Origin: Bactrocera neohumeralis
Lineage: Eukaryota; Arthropoda; Insecta; Diptera; Tephritidae
Reading direction: 5' to 3'
Assembly: GCF_024586455.1 (NCBI RefSeq)
Contig: NC_065920.1
Location: 76,252,215-76,316,214 of the forward strand
DNA length: 64,000 nt
In this document: one piece after another, positions 11,700 to 22,592 of the stretch
How the letters are laid out: each line of letters opens with the position of its first letter
Numbering within the stretch: position 1 is the stretch's first letter
The notes under the pieces: generated by a model
What the model saw: the letters and a program-made list of their open reading frames with translations, nothing else
What the model was told of the DNA's origin: nothing
Databases searched by the model: none
Made by a program: the position numbers and the translations under genes

Positions 11700-12770
11700 G
11701 TAAACAAAGGTTGTGAAATAAACTAAACGTAAACAAAGGTTGTGGAATAGGCTAAATGTAAAGAAAAGGATCAGTACCCTATTAAATGTAAACAAAGGGG
11801 TCATTAACCTCATAACGTAATATGAAGTTACCTTAAAACTTGTAAACAAAGAGTGTATTAATTAAAGATTGTTGTTTTAGCCAAATGTAGACAAAGGTAG
11901 TTGTCTTGGCTTAACGTAAACAAGGTTGTGAGATAGGTTAAATGTAAATAAAATGATAATTACTCTATAAAAAGGGGTACAAAGGGTCATTAACCTCAGC
12001 AAAATCTAAGAAAAAGGATTAGTGACCTCATAATGTCCTTAAAAAATGTAAACAAAAGGTTCATTGAATCCAAATATAACCAAAGGTTGTTTTCTTAGCT
12101 AAATGTAAACGAACGTTGTTGTCTTGGCTAGACGTAACAAAGGCTGTGGACTTGGCTCAATATAAAGGAAAGGGTCATTGAGCAAATAAAATTTAAACAA
12201 AAAAAAATATAAACGAAGGTTGTTGTCTTGGCTAAATGTACTGTATTGGATAAATGTAATCAAAGGTTGTGAATTTGACTAAGTATAACCTAAAGTGTCA
12301 TTGATCTCATAATTTAAGTCAAAAAGGTCATTAATCCCAAGTGTTGTCTTAATTTAACGTAAGCAAAGATTGTGGACTAAATTTAAAATAAGTGTCATTG
12401 ACCTCATAAAATGTAAAAAATTGTCACAAAATATATACTAAATTTGTTGTATACGCTAAATGTAAACAAAGGTTGTGGACTTGGCTAAATGTGGACTAAA
12501 TGTAGAATAAGTGTCATTGACCTCATAAAATGTGGAAAACTGTCACCAAATGTAAACTAAGGTTGTTGTATTGGCTACATGTAAACAAAGGTTGTGGACT
12601 TGGCTACATGTAAGCTAAAGTGTAATTGACCACATAATATAAGCAGCTGTTGTCTTGAGTTTGTGAACTTAAGTAATTTTAATAACAGGGCCATTGACCC
12701 CAAAAAATGTAAACAAAAGGCAGTTGACCCCTTAAAGTGTAAACAAAGTTTCACAAGTGTCCAATAAACT
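11700..12770 (+). repeat. Degenerate 29-30 bp minisatellite with GTAAACA cores
   Basis: Units begin GTAAACAAAGG and recur every 29-30 bases at the left end (11700, 11729, 11758, 11788). Two unit types alternate. One continues TTGTGGACTTGGCTAAAT; the other continues GTCATTGACCTCATAAAAT. The array decays but can be followed to about 12770. Exact GTAAACA occurs at 11700, 11729, 11788, 11842, 11916, 12048, 12462, 12581, 12709 and 12739, all on the plus strand. GTAAACA is the core recognised by forkhead (FOX) proteins; any binding here is inference. Confidence 0.75.
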
Positions 12771-14324
12771 GTTCATTACTCGACACCTCTATTTCAGATC
12801 ACTATAATATATAGCTGGCATAGTGATTGGTCAAACTCAAGTCCTTCTGCGTACTTTTAATCATTTTCTTTCCTCAAATCTTTCTAAATAACTTTTCCTT
12901 GTTTTAAATTTTCATTCAAAATCTTTTACCAATTTTCAACAGAAGTCCACCGTGCACCGTTTCCTAGCAAACATTGCTCGTATAATTTATTTTTGTAGCC
13001 ATCATTGCACGTTTTTCTCCTGCTGCTGTTGCTCTGCTTTAGCAACTTTTTCTACGATTGTTGCTATTTCTGCAGCGCCGCAGCGTTTTTGTTGTTGTTA
13101 GTAAATTCTCCGCGAAACTTCATTTAGTTGCTATTGACCACCGTTGCTCTTCTTTATTGACCACAAATCGCAAAAAGTAGCACTCGGCAGACACGTACAC
13201 GAGCACATCCAACGACTACACAAGCACACACGTGTACATGCGAGCCAGCGACACACACATGCACGCAGCGGCCGCCAAGCGCACAATTTAAATGCTTCGA
13301 CGCGCACAGCTGGTTCAATAGGCCGCCTAAACCGCAGCATGCGCCACCGCCACAGCCACGCAGCACCGCCACTCACCTCACTCCGCCAGCACTCGGCGAC
13401 TCGGCGTGCATTAATTGTGCATTTGCATTTGCATTTTATCGCACTGCCGCGTACCAACAGCTCGCACTGTCCGATGCCGGTGCTGGCGCTGCATCGCCAC
13501 ACTCGCCGAGAAACATTAGGCAGACGCTGTCGGACGCGTGTGGAGTAAGCGTTTAGTTGGAGCTTAGCAACCGGCAGCATTTGAAAGAGAAAATCGTCGC
13601 TTTGGCAACGGGCGAACAAAAAATTTCAAGTTCACTATCATTTTCATATCGGTCGAACGTGATTGGGGCGACTATTGTACAGCAACAACAACAGCGCATG
13701 ACATCGCATTGTTGTTGTTGCTTTCTGCAGCGATTGATGCGATTAGCGCCGTGGCACAACTATTCAAATATGGAAGCATGCGCTCACACAAATACACACA
13801 AGTATTTGGTGTGTGTGTATGTGCGTGTTTGCGCGCTTAGTCGCGTAACGGGTGTCAGTTGCCGGACGCTTTGCGCTGGCAGCGAAATGTTGGCGCGTCT
13901 AAACACAGCCGCATGCCACACTTTTTCCCACAACGCGCGTATTTTATTCGACACAACAACAACAAGAACAGCAGTAATTGGTTGTCCGTTGGCTGATCGA
14001 CTGGTTGCTGGCGACGACGCCGATATTTTCACTTGATTTTGTATTTATTTTAAGCTCCATCCAGCTGCCACAGCTGCCGACGCGCCCACAATATGCTAAC
14101 AGCCAACATTTGCATAAATTTTTATTAGTTATTTGCTTTTCATTAAAACGATTCTTGTAGTTTACTTTAGTGTTTTCATTTATTTAACATTTTTTTGCTA
14201 CCTGCAGCAGTTTTATATATTTTTTTACTCATAACTGAGGGAGCTCCATATGTTTTCTTTAGATTTATTGTACTCCGGGTAGCCTATGTTGTTGTAAAGA
14301 AGTAAATGTCAGAGACCCTATCAA
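12771..14324. other. Non-coding stretch with GC-richer island
   Basis: About 13010-14030 is GC-richer and CA/TG-rich, with several long overlapping frames on both strands. The frames disagree with one another, are full of CA-repeat peptides and have no recognisable domain. It may be a promoter region or 5' UTR exon of an unidentified transcript. Confidence 0.35.
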
Positions 14325-14440
14325 GTATATACATTTATAAATGATCAGCGTGGCGAGCTGTGTCGATTTAGCCATGTCCGTCCGTCGGTCTGTATATATG
14401 GATCTATCTCTCAGTTTATAAAGTATCGATCTGAATAGGT
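14325..14440 (-). repeat. Family A repeat fragment, antisense
   Basis: This stretch carries the antisense tail of the repeat described at 1103-1883, including GATCAGCGTGGCGAGCTGTG and a GTCCGTCCGTCGGTCTG run. It abuts the non-LTR relic that starts at 14441. A further fragment with CATATAGCTCCCATA lies at 15300-15370. Confidence 0.55.
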
Positions 14441-15270
14441 CTTGAAGTGTAGCCAGGTCCTTTTCCACCTGATCTCTCCAACGGAGTGGAGGTCTTCCTC
14501 CGCTTCCCCCGGCGGTTACTGCGTCATATACTCTCACAGCTGGAGTGTTTTCATCCATTCAGGCGACATGACCTACCCAGTGTAGCCGCTGACTGTTAAT
14601 TCTCTGAACGATGTCATTGTTGTCGTATATGTCATCAAGTTCTATTGACTGCGGCGTTCGCTGTTGCCAATACACAAAGGTCCATAAAACTTACACGCAG
14701 AGTCTTTCTCTCGGAAACTCGTAACGTCGACTCATCAGATGTTGTCATCGTCCATGCCTTTGCACCATATAACAGGACGGGAATAATGAGTGACTTGTAG
14801 GGTTTGGTCTTTGTTCGTCAATAGTGTAGCGACTCTTTGTTTGATCATTTACTACCAGACCCATTTGCAGAATTAACGTCACCGATGTTAATGCGAATTA
14901 TATCAATATCATCGGCGTACGCCAGCAGCTGTACACTCTTATAGAAGATTGTACCTTCTCTATTTAGCACTGCAGCTCGAATTATTTTCTCCAGCAGAAG
15001 ATTGAAGAAGTCGCACGATAGAGAGTCGCCTTATCTGAAACCTCGTTTGGTATCAAACGGCTCGTCCTTTTGGTGTTACTGAACGTCAGTTTATATAGCC
15101 GTATTAGTTTTGCGGGGATACCAAATTCAGACATCGCGGCATAAAGGCAGCTCCTTTTCATACTGTCGAAAGCAGTTTCGAAATCGACAATGAGGTGGTT
15201 TGTATAGACCCTTTTTTCACCGGTCTTTTCTAAGGTCTCGCGCATGGTGAATACCGGTCAGTTCTTGATT
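14441..15270 (-). pseudogene. Non-LTR retrotransposon reverse transcriptase relic
   Basis: Read from 15245 downward, the minus strand encodes the palm of a reverse transcriptase: VDFETAFDSMKRSCLYAAMS, then EFGIPAKLIRLYKLTFSNT. A broken GDSLSCDFFNLLLEKII follows near 15020. The catalytic YADD box is readable near 14915-14930 as LAYADDIDII. After it come an LLYGAKAWTM-like stretch (near 14770) and the C-terminal GGSGGRPPLRWRDQVEKDLA (about 14455-14510). Several frameshifts and stops are present. The same C-terminal family reappears on the plus strand at 42880-43110. Confidence 0.75.
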
Positions 15271-15439
15271 TTCCAGGCCTACGGCCACATTGATAAGATC
15301 CGATCAATTTGTTGACGGTCGATAGAACCTCACATTATATCATATAGCTCCCATAAAAACTAATCGAACGAATTCTTGTAAGGAATCTTTTCCATTTGTG
15401 AATGGTATTATAACTTTGGTGCTCCCGAAGTTATCTCAA

Positions 15440-16110
15440 TTTATGTGTTTTTCTATTTCAAGCCATCCGCATCTTTCTTGATTTGAAGGTTTTAATTAGT
15501 ATAGTAAAAATGATCCAATTGATGTGATATATGCACCGTTTTGTGCAATAACTTATTGCCAATTTGAAGGTAATTTCATAATGCCACTTTTATAGAAACC
15601 ATCGTCTCTGTTGGCAAAAAACTGGTACAGCCAATTTTTGAAAGCTTTTTTGAGGCGAATTTTTCAGCAGCAACATCATATATGTAAATACATACATAGA
15701 CAGGAAAAGGTAGTAATCTCTTTGTTCCACGTCCAAACTATAAGCTAACTACATAAGAACATTCAAACCAAGCTCTCGGACAGTCAATCTGTTTGTCATT
15801 TTAAGTCATCATGATTGGGTTTTTCACTTAAGCAACAAAATTTATCTCCTTTGATCTAACTTTTATCTCTTTACTTCCTTCAAAATGATCTATTTGTTTC
15901 CATTATTTTATCAAAATTTTCGACTATTGGTCGGCGATCGGAAAGCGGCTAACAGTAATGAATGGAACGAAATCACATCAATTGACATGATGAAACCCCT
16001 CCTGACAGTTTATACTTTTTGTCCATCGTTTGGGTCGGCTCATCATGATTCGATCAAGGCCGTTTTCACTTAATGTTGTCGTAAGTAATCCACTTTTTTA
16101 GCATATTCAA
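15440..16110 (-). pseudogene. Mariner-like transposase relic, minus strand
   Basis: On the minus strand, from about 16105 downward, broken frames read KKWITYDNIK, then DEPTQT. After a gap they read WHYEITFKLAI and NGAYI-like remnants near 15500-15600. These correspond to the segment around the first catalytic aspartate (GDEKWI) and the extreme C-terminus of the irritans-like mariner group. The central part is deleted. The relic at 42430-42860 on the plus strand may be the same lineage. Confidence 0.55.
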
Positions 16111-17399
16111 ATATCACACAATAAATCTTTGATCAACACTAGAGAATATTCTAAACATATTTATTTTAATTTACAAAAGAATTCACCTAGTATGAAGATC
16201 TCATAGATGCTAGGGGTATCTGAAAAGACTTCTTCAAAAGAAAAATAATAATTTCAGCAAGAGATCCACTGAATTACTTTCTGTTGGCAAACTTCATCTT
16301 CCAGCAATCGTATGAGTTCTTACTGGACGTCTTATTAAGACGCAAGTTGTCAAAAGTTTTATAGAGGAAGTTGAGGTGGAAACATCCAGCTTTTCTAAGA
16401 CTGAGGTGGAAGCATCTCGACAGTCATAATCCAGACTTTTCCAGCTTTTCTAAGACTGAGGTGGAGGCATCTCGACAGCCATACTCCAGACTTTTGCTTT
16501 GAAGGTTAGACACAACTACAAAAATATGAATAGAACTTTAGTAGTAAAATAGCATAGAAATACATATAATAAGGTCTATTAAGCCCTCTCCTCTATTACG
16601 TGTACACACAAAGTCCTAACTTTAGTGGTAACCTCTGGCAAAAACTGGATTGACTTTTCAATCAGCTGGTCTGGTATTTATTTTTATTTTTCTGGCTACT
16701 AAAAGGGCATTATGTGTCAACGGTAAAAATAATATCTCAAAAGGTTCGTTAAGATGAGAATATGCATGCAATTTTTAAACAGAAGTTGCTTCATAAATTT
16801 TATTGCGAAGATTTTGCAGTTATTTTCATAAGCAAGTAAGTATAAACTAGTCTATTTTCCACTTTCACTCTCAACAAGCATTAATATTGTCAAACTCAAA
16901 TATATGTATGAATGTACTATATATACATATATATTTTTTACTTGCCTTGTTGAATTTTGCGCCATTCGCGGCGAATGTCGTAATTTCGGTTGTCATATTA
17001 ATATTTATTGGCTTGGAAGTAGGGTAAAATTTTTAGTTGTCCATGAACTGGAAAATATAAGTGAAACGGGTTAAAGTGGAGCAAAATTTTATTGGAAAAC
17101 CTGGTGGTGACAAACGAGCCAGTTTTATGGATATTGCCATATATTTTTTAGATACCTACGGTAAATGAAGGAAAAAGAGTATAAATAGTTCAACGAGTCC
17201 ACTTATGGTAGTTTTTGGGTAATATTAGGTTAGTGGGTTGAATTAAATACAAGTTTTTGTGGAAATTAGTGGTTAGTGGAAAATATTTGGAGATCACAGG
17301 AAACTTTTGTGGCTGGCAATGAATATAAGTAAACTTTAGTTCGTCTTTTAGCTTTAACTTCCCAGGTCACTGAAGGAACCTGTGAGGTCGAGTAATTAC
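16111..17399. other. AT-rich stretch with a 55-bp tandem duplication
   Basis: Bases 16386-16440 and 16441-16495 are adjacent direct copies of a 55-base unit (CCAGCTTTTCTAAGACTGAG at the start) with three differences. Otherwise no gene or element is recognised. Confidence 0.6.
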
Positions 17400-18140
17400 C
17401 GATATTTCATCTACTGGGTTCGGTAGAGAGCGATCCTTGCTAATGAACGAACGGCTGTCTTCGAGCACCTGGAGAGTCAGGACAAACATTTTCGCGTGAC
17501 GTGTTTCGGTGAGTGGTGCAAGCCGAAAGCGAGTGGAAGTGTGCCAAAAAAATTTGAACATGTGGAACCCCCAATTTTTGAATAATGTAATCACAGATGA
17601 GGTGTCATGGATCTTTGGGTAAGATCCCGAGACAAAGAGGCAATCTTCCGAGAGGTACACGCCGGCGTCTCCTCGCCCAAAAAAGGGAAGAATGAGTAAA
17701 TCTAAAGTAAAAACGATGTCTTTTTTGACATCAAAGGCAACGTCCACCATGAGTTGGTTCCTCCTGGACAAACCGTCAACGCCAAGTTTTACGTATAAGT
17801 CCTCAAGGGATTCAAACGAAGGGTCAATCGGGTCCGATAAGACCGGATTGGAAGTTTCACCACGTCAACACCCCAGCTCACACCGCCTTTCTTGTGAACA
17901 GCTACCTAACCAAGGCCGGCATACCAAAGATGTAGTAACCGGACTTTTTTTTTGTTTTCTAGCCTGAAATGGCCGATGAGAGGCAAGAATTTTGAGACGA
18001 CAGAGGGGATCCAAGCAGCATGCACCTTGGCTGTTAAGGCTATTCCGGGGAATGCCTTCCGTGATGCTTTTAATGCTTGGAGATGGTGCTGGCAGCGCTG
18101 CATCGACGGAGAAGGAACCTATTTTGAAAGCTTTTAAAGA
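17400..18140 (+). pseudogene. Mariner transposase relic, near-complete C-terminal half
   Basis: The plus strand, across several frames, shows LEHLESQDKHFRVTC (about 17463-17505), a disrupted ITGDEVWIFG region (about 17590-17620), RPKKGRMSKSKVKT (about 17672-17710), VPPGQTVNAKFYV (about 17760-17795), HVNTPAHTAFLVNSYLTKAG (about 17861-17920) and the C-terminus LKWPMRGKNFETTEGI to a stop at 18135-18137. The second catalytic aspartate of the usual HDNAPAH is replaced by valine (HVNTPAH), and frames are broken at least three times. It is a different subfamily from the copies at 7260 and 62260. Confidence 0.75.
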
Positions 18141-19856
18141 ATTTTAACGATTGGTTCAATAAATTTTTGCAAATCGACTCAGTCCTATTACTTTCCGGAC
18201 AAGTCCTGTACTATAGACTTCTATTATAACAAAATGAAAGCTCAGTAACAAAAAGTCACAGATATCTTAGTTTAAAGGTGAAAACTAATGTAGTCTGTGA
18301 AGTCCTGGATTTCAGCTTGCAACTTGGCTAGGCACCGCGGGAAATTGACTACGTAGTATACCTTGTAGCCTTTGGTTATAAAATATATATAAATCTACAT
18401 TTCCATATATATACGTATGTAATGTCAACCAGCATCGCCTGAAATTCTTGGGCTTCGCAAAATTTTGCTTTCAGCCCACATGACAGGTAAATTCTATGGA
18501 ACTGCAGCCAGCACAGTGAGTGGCCGATTGCAGATTAGGAAGAAAAACGACTAACACTTACAGATGTGCTTCTACACAAGAGTATGTGTATGTATAGCAT
18601 GGAAGTTATGAGAGCGTCACAGTAGCGTTGAGCCATAACCATTGGTGGGCAGCAGCCAAATGGACGAGCTGACTTTGGAAGCAAAGTTGCAGACAAACGC
18701 CGACTACGTGCAACAGAGTAAGTGTAGTCGGAAAAAATGCGTTGACTTTTTTCACTTTCATCCACACACACGGAATTGATAGACATATTCACTATCTGCT
18801 GTGGGCCTAGCGCGTGATGTGCCAAGCGTCTCGAGTTGAGACGCCGTGGAAAGGCACAAGATCGGTGTCAACGGCGGCCGCGCACCGTTTACAATTTATT
18901 GTTTTTGTTTTTAGGTGCCGAATGTTTGCGCAAACATAGTTACACACATACAGGCAGCGGTTGCAGCGAGTGAATGTACAACAATAAAAACAACAACTGG
19001 CAAACGGACAGGAAAACATGCCGCATTCCACAGCTCAGCGCCGCGGAGGACGACTCAATGTGAGTTGTCGAGTATGTGTATGTGTGTGTGTGTGTTGGCG
19101 CATGCATGCGTGCCTTCAGGCCAATCAACGATATGGAAATTGTTCCTCCTTTTACGCGGTGTTTGGCAGTTTTACTTTTATTTTGTGCTCTGTTTTGGTT
19201 TTTTAGAAAAAATGCGGAAAATTTAGAAAGTGAATAAATGATCTCCGCGGAAAGTGAAGATTTATTGGTGGATCGTGAAAAGTGCATGGCGCAGCAGGCG
19301 CGGGTGGCAGTGCGCGCACTTGCCGGTTACGTGACTGCAGGTTGTTTCGGTTCGGTTTTTTTTATTGTTGGCTTAAAAAATAAAAAGCTCTATATTGTGC
19401 TGCTGATGCAAGTTTGAGGGAATTTGAAAATTTAGAAATACTTAGAAGTGATACATATGCAACTGTAATCACATCATTTTATCTGCCAGACCATATCTCG
19501 CGAACTACGGAAATATAATAATATTTAAGGAGTTATATTCATATAGGGATTACAAATGATTGATATTATTTTATGGATTTGAAATAGTTTTAAGCCGAAA
19601 ACTTTTTCGGATCTTTTTTCACAGGTCTGCCAAGTGATCGATTACCGGTCTTGTGGAAAATAAATATTTAAAAAAATAAATCGTATAATATTAAAGCACA
19701 CTAAATCCTGTAAATACACATTACTTTCAATAATTTATAAAATACATTATTTTTAAAAAATGCCTCGGCCAAAAATATCACAAAAAACACATTTTTTCTG
19801 ATTAGCAAATGGCTATAATTATATACATACATACATAAGTATATAAAACTTACCGT
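18141..19856. other. Non-coding stretch with GC-richer island
   Basis: About 18500-19350 is GC-richer and CA/TG-rich, like the islands near 8.6-9.6 kb and 13.0-14.0 kb. A small perfect hairpin, GCGTCTC-GAGTT-GAGACGC, lies at 18826-18844. No coding sequence is supported. Confidence 0.35.
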
Positions 19857-20395
19857 GCGATTCTGTAACTTGAGACAGTCTCAAGTCTCCAAATTTGAGA
19901 TTTTAAGTTAGAGACAATTTTTGAGACTTGAGATGATATTGCTATTCTGTAAGTGACAGTCACAAAATCTATTACATTTCATTATTCAGAGATGTTTTTA
20001 CACCTGAATGAAAATAAATATGTCGATAACAAATATTAAATTTTCTATAACATAGTCAAAAAACATAATTATCAATGAAAATAAAAATATATGTTGACTT
20101 TGTTTCATTATTTACGAAATTTATGTAAAATTGATTTATTTTTAACCTTTTCGTGTTTGAGTTGCTTACAAAATATAAAGAAACGACAATCGATTAATAT
20201 CTATGATGATCTCTATTCAGTATATTCAAAATGGCAGACAAGAGTTCTTTTTAGTTTTGTGACCTGCTAACTACCAGGTCTCAATATTTTGAGACTAACA
20301 CTAGAGACTGTTTAGTGAATAGTAACTAGTCTCAAATTGAGACTTTGCCTCAAAATGTCTCAAATAGAGACTAGAGACTGGTTACAGAATCCCGC
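19857..20395. mobile_element. MITE-like element with inverted ends
   Basis: The left end GCGATTCTGTAAC (19857) is inverted at the right end as GTTACAGAATCCCGC (20381-20395). Next to both ends, and further in, are many TCTCAA/TTGAGA and GAGACT/AGTCTC words in both orientations, so the outer 130 bases on each side can pair. The centre is AT-rich without coding capacity. The size of about 540 bases fits a non-autonomous DNA transposon. I could not assign a superfamily. Confidence 0.6.
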
Positions 20396-22569
20396 TATTA
20401 AATATATAAATATTTTTCCATCAAATAAATTTGCACACTTAAATTTGAAAATTTGACGCCAGCAATTTGTTTCAAAAGCAACCCTGCATTTCATACTGTA
20501 CGTTCAATCAATATCTACGGCAAATTAATTGCATGCATTTAGGCTGAACTTTAGGCAATAATCAGAGAACGTGTATCATATAATATACGTTCTCTGTCAG
20601 CTCTGTTCACGCGCCACTGTTAAGATTTCTCCTTCTTAGCTAGCTGTGGTGAAATGCACTCATCGCATTTTGTTAGCTTTTGACAGTTCACACTCTTGTC
20701 CGTTGTTGGACCTTCTCTATAACTAATATTTACTAAGTAAATTTTTATATAATAATTAATAATAATAATACCCAATTTAAAACTATCTCATCCAACAACA
20801 GATGCTTTTGCGCAATTTTGTCTTTCTCACTCTTTTTCCTTCTCAACTTGCACATAGTTGGCAACGCTACGAAAATTTCAGCGAAAAGAGACCAGGGTGT
20901 CCCTTTCTGACTGCAAAGCTGCCGAAAATTCAGTCTTGTTTTATCGGCTGAGCGAGTGTGAACGGCGTGGCAAATGCGCGAGTAGTGCAATTTTAATTCG
21001 AATGTGCGAAGAAGAAAACTAAGAAAAGAGACCAAATTGAAGATTTTTCCTTTCATCAAGTTTAAACGAGGTAAATATGCGTTACGGCATCCAAATTCCG
21101 CTAAACCGAAAGTTTCGCACATAATTTTAATAAAATGTTGTATAAGTGTCGCTATCGAGCAGTTTGAAAAAAGTTATGTGGTGCATTTTTTTTTTCATAG
21201 TGCTGGTTACCTGTAAGTGTAGGCATCCGCCATATTGCTTTTCTTGTCTATTCGTCGTTGGGCGCACTGCTCGCTCTACCCAACTGTACGAGTACGAGTG
21301 CTGCCGCTTCTGCTGATGTTGTACGACGACGGCAATAACGAGATCGTCGAACGGCTGCCCTCATATAAATCGAGTTGAAGTGGCGTGGAAGAAAAAAGGA
21401 AATTTCTTGCTTACTGTCGCCTGCTCGCACGTAGTCTACTGCGTTGCTGGAATTTGTTAGAAAAAGAAAAAACAATAATAAAGGTGAAATATTTGTACAC
21501 AAACCGCCAAAAACAAGATAGAAGAGTAAGATCAAAACAAAAGTGTTTATAATCATCATAAATTGTGCTTAATTCCATAGGAAATGAAGGCGCAAATTGT
21601 AGTTCGTGTACTTTCTATGCTAATATATGTATTAGTACATATGTGCCTAGTTCGTGTATTCGGATTTGCTCGAACAGCAATTGATTTATGCAATGGTGTG
21701 CGAACGTAGCCAATACGTAGAAAAGTGGCATAAGATATGTGAAATTAGTGAACAAGTGTATGAATGACATTGAACTCCACAAAACCAAATTAAAACTATT
21801 TTCCCCTAAATATCGGCGTTTCTTACAATCAATGACCCCCACTAGCAGGGGCTTGGTGTTACAATGCAACATGTAGAATTAGAAGAGTACCCTCAAAAAT
21901 ATCATGCATATGTATGTGCTTCTGTTTGTCGTACAGTGAAAAAATTGTTGCTCCTCAAAGTCATTGAACATAGCCTTTCTACAAATTTATCACTGCTCCC
22001 ACATAGATATTTCCTCAATCATCTTATATTGCACTTTACTATTTCGTTCGCTATTTCTCTCGTGTGCATTCAGTGCTTCTCGCTCATTTCTACTATCTTT
22101 AATTAACATTTTTTCTTTCATCATCTATTCTCTTAAAAATAGCTTTTAAGAGGATTCATTGCACCTTAATTTCCTATCAACTTTCATATATTCATATTGT
22201 TGTCTTCGTTGTGTAAACGTCCAACGAATAGATTTATTAGCGAGTGAGAGACTACCCAACGAGTAGAGGGTAGTGCCAAGCAGCTTGCCTTTTCTCGCCC
22301 TTACATAGCGTTGCCAGAATTTTTTAGGTGGTTTTGTTTGCAACTTTTAATGCTTTTAGTCTGTTGTATGGAAGCAAGTGTGTTGAAAAAGTACGACTAT
22401 GTATTTTAGTTTTTTGAAAACAGCTTTATAGCAAAAATGTAAACAAATCTCTTGGGTTGGTGAACTATGAAAGTTCCAAAATATTTTGGCGCGCAAATAG
22501 CCAATTGGGATAATATATTGAATAATAATGTAATTAATAAATGATGCTTATTTTTAACTTTATTTACAG
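20396..22569 (+). other. Upstream region and probable 5' UTR intron of Clamp
   Basis: The first coding exon is preceded by a good splice acceptor (TTTATTTACAG, AG at 22568-22569) immediately upstream of the ATG exon. At least one non-coding 5' exon must therefore lie upstream. A donor-like CCTGTAAGT at 21211-21219 is a plausible partner and would give an intron of about 1.36 kb; this is inference. The stretch 20600-21560 is GC-richer than its surroundings and could hold the promoter. No other gene is seen. Confidence 0.4.
20563..20596. other. Small hairpin upstream of Clamp
   Basis: CAGAGAACGTGTAT (20563-20576) pairs with ATATACGTTCTCTG (20583-20596) across a six-base loop. This gives a 14-pair stem with one G-U or mismatch position. 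It sits about 2 kb upstream of the Clamp ATG. It is too short for a microRNA precursor, and its function is unknown. Confidence 0.6.
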
Positions 22570-22592
22570 TTTAATACATTTTAACCGCTTCG

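Noticed and set aside
11424..11849. Minus-strand frame of 141 residues running into the minisatellite
   Set aside because: It has no domain, is rich in F/L/I from AT-rich DNA, and extends into tandem repeat units.
11700..12770. CRISPR-like regular repeat
   Set aside because: The units are contiguous degenerate tandem repeats without unique spacers, in eukaryotic DNA.
13131..13619. Long minus-strand frame (162 residues) in the GC-richer island
   Set aside because: It overlaps equally long frames on the other strand and in another frame, consists largely of repeat-derived C/R/V and H/T peptides, and has no domain or splice link.
17367..17771. Minus-strand frame of 134 residues
   Set aside because: It is the antisense shadow of the plus-strand mariner relic at 17400-18140.
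20563..20596. MicroRNA precursor candidate
   Set aside because: A stem of 14 pairs with a six-base loop is too short for a Drosha substrate.
20745..21122. Minus-strand frame of 125 residues upstream of Clamp
   Set aside because: No domain or codon signature was seen. It lies in the likely promoter/5' UTR region of the plus-strand gene.
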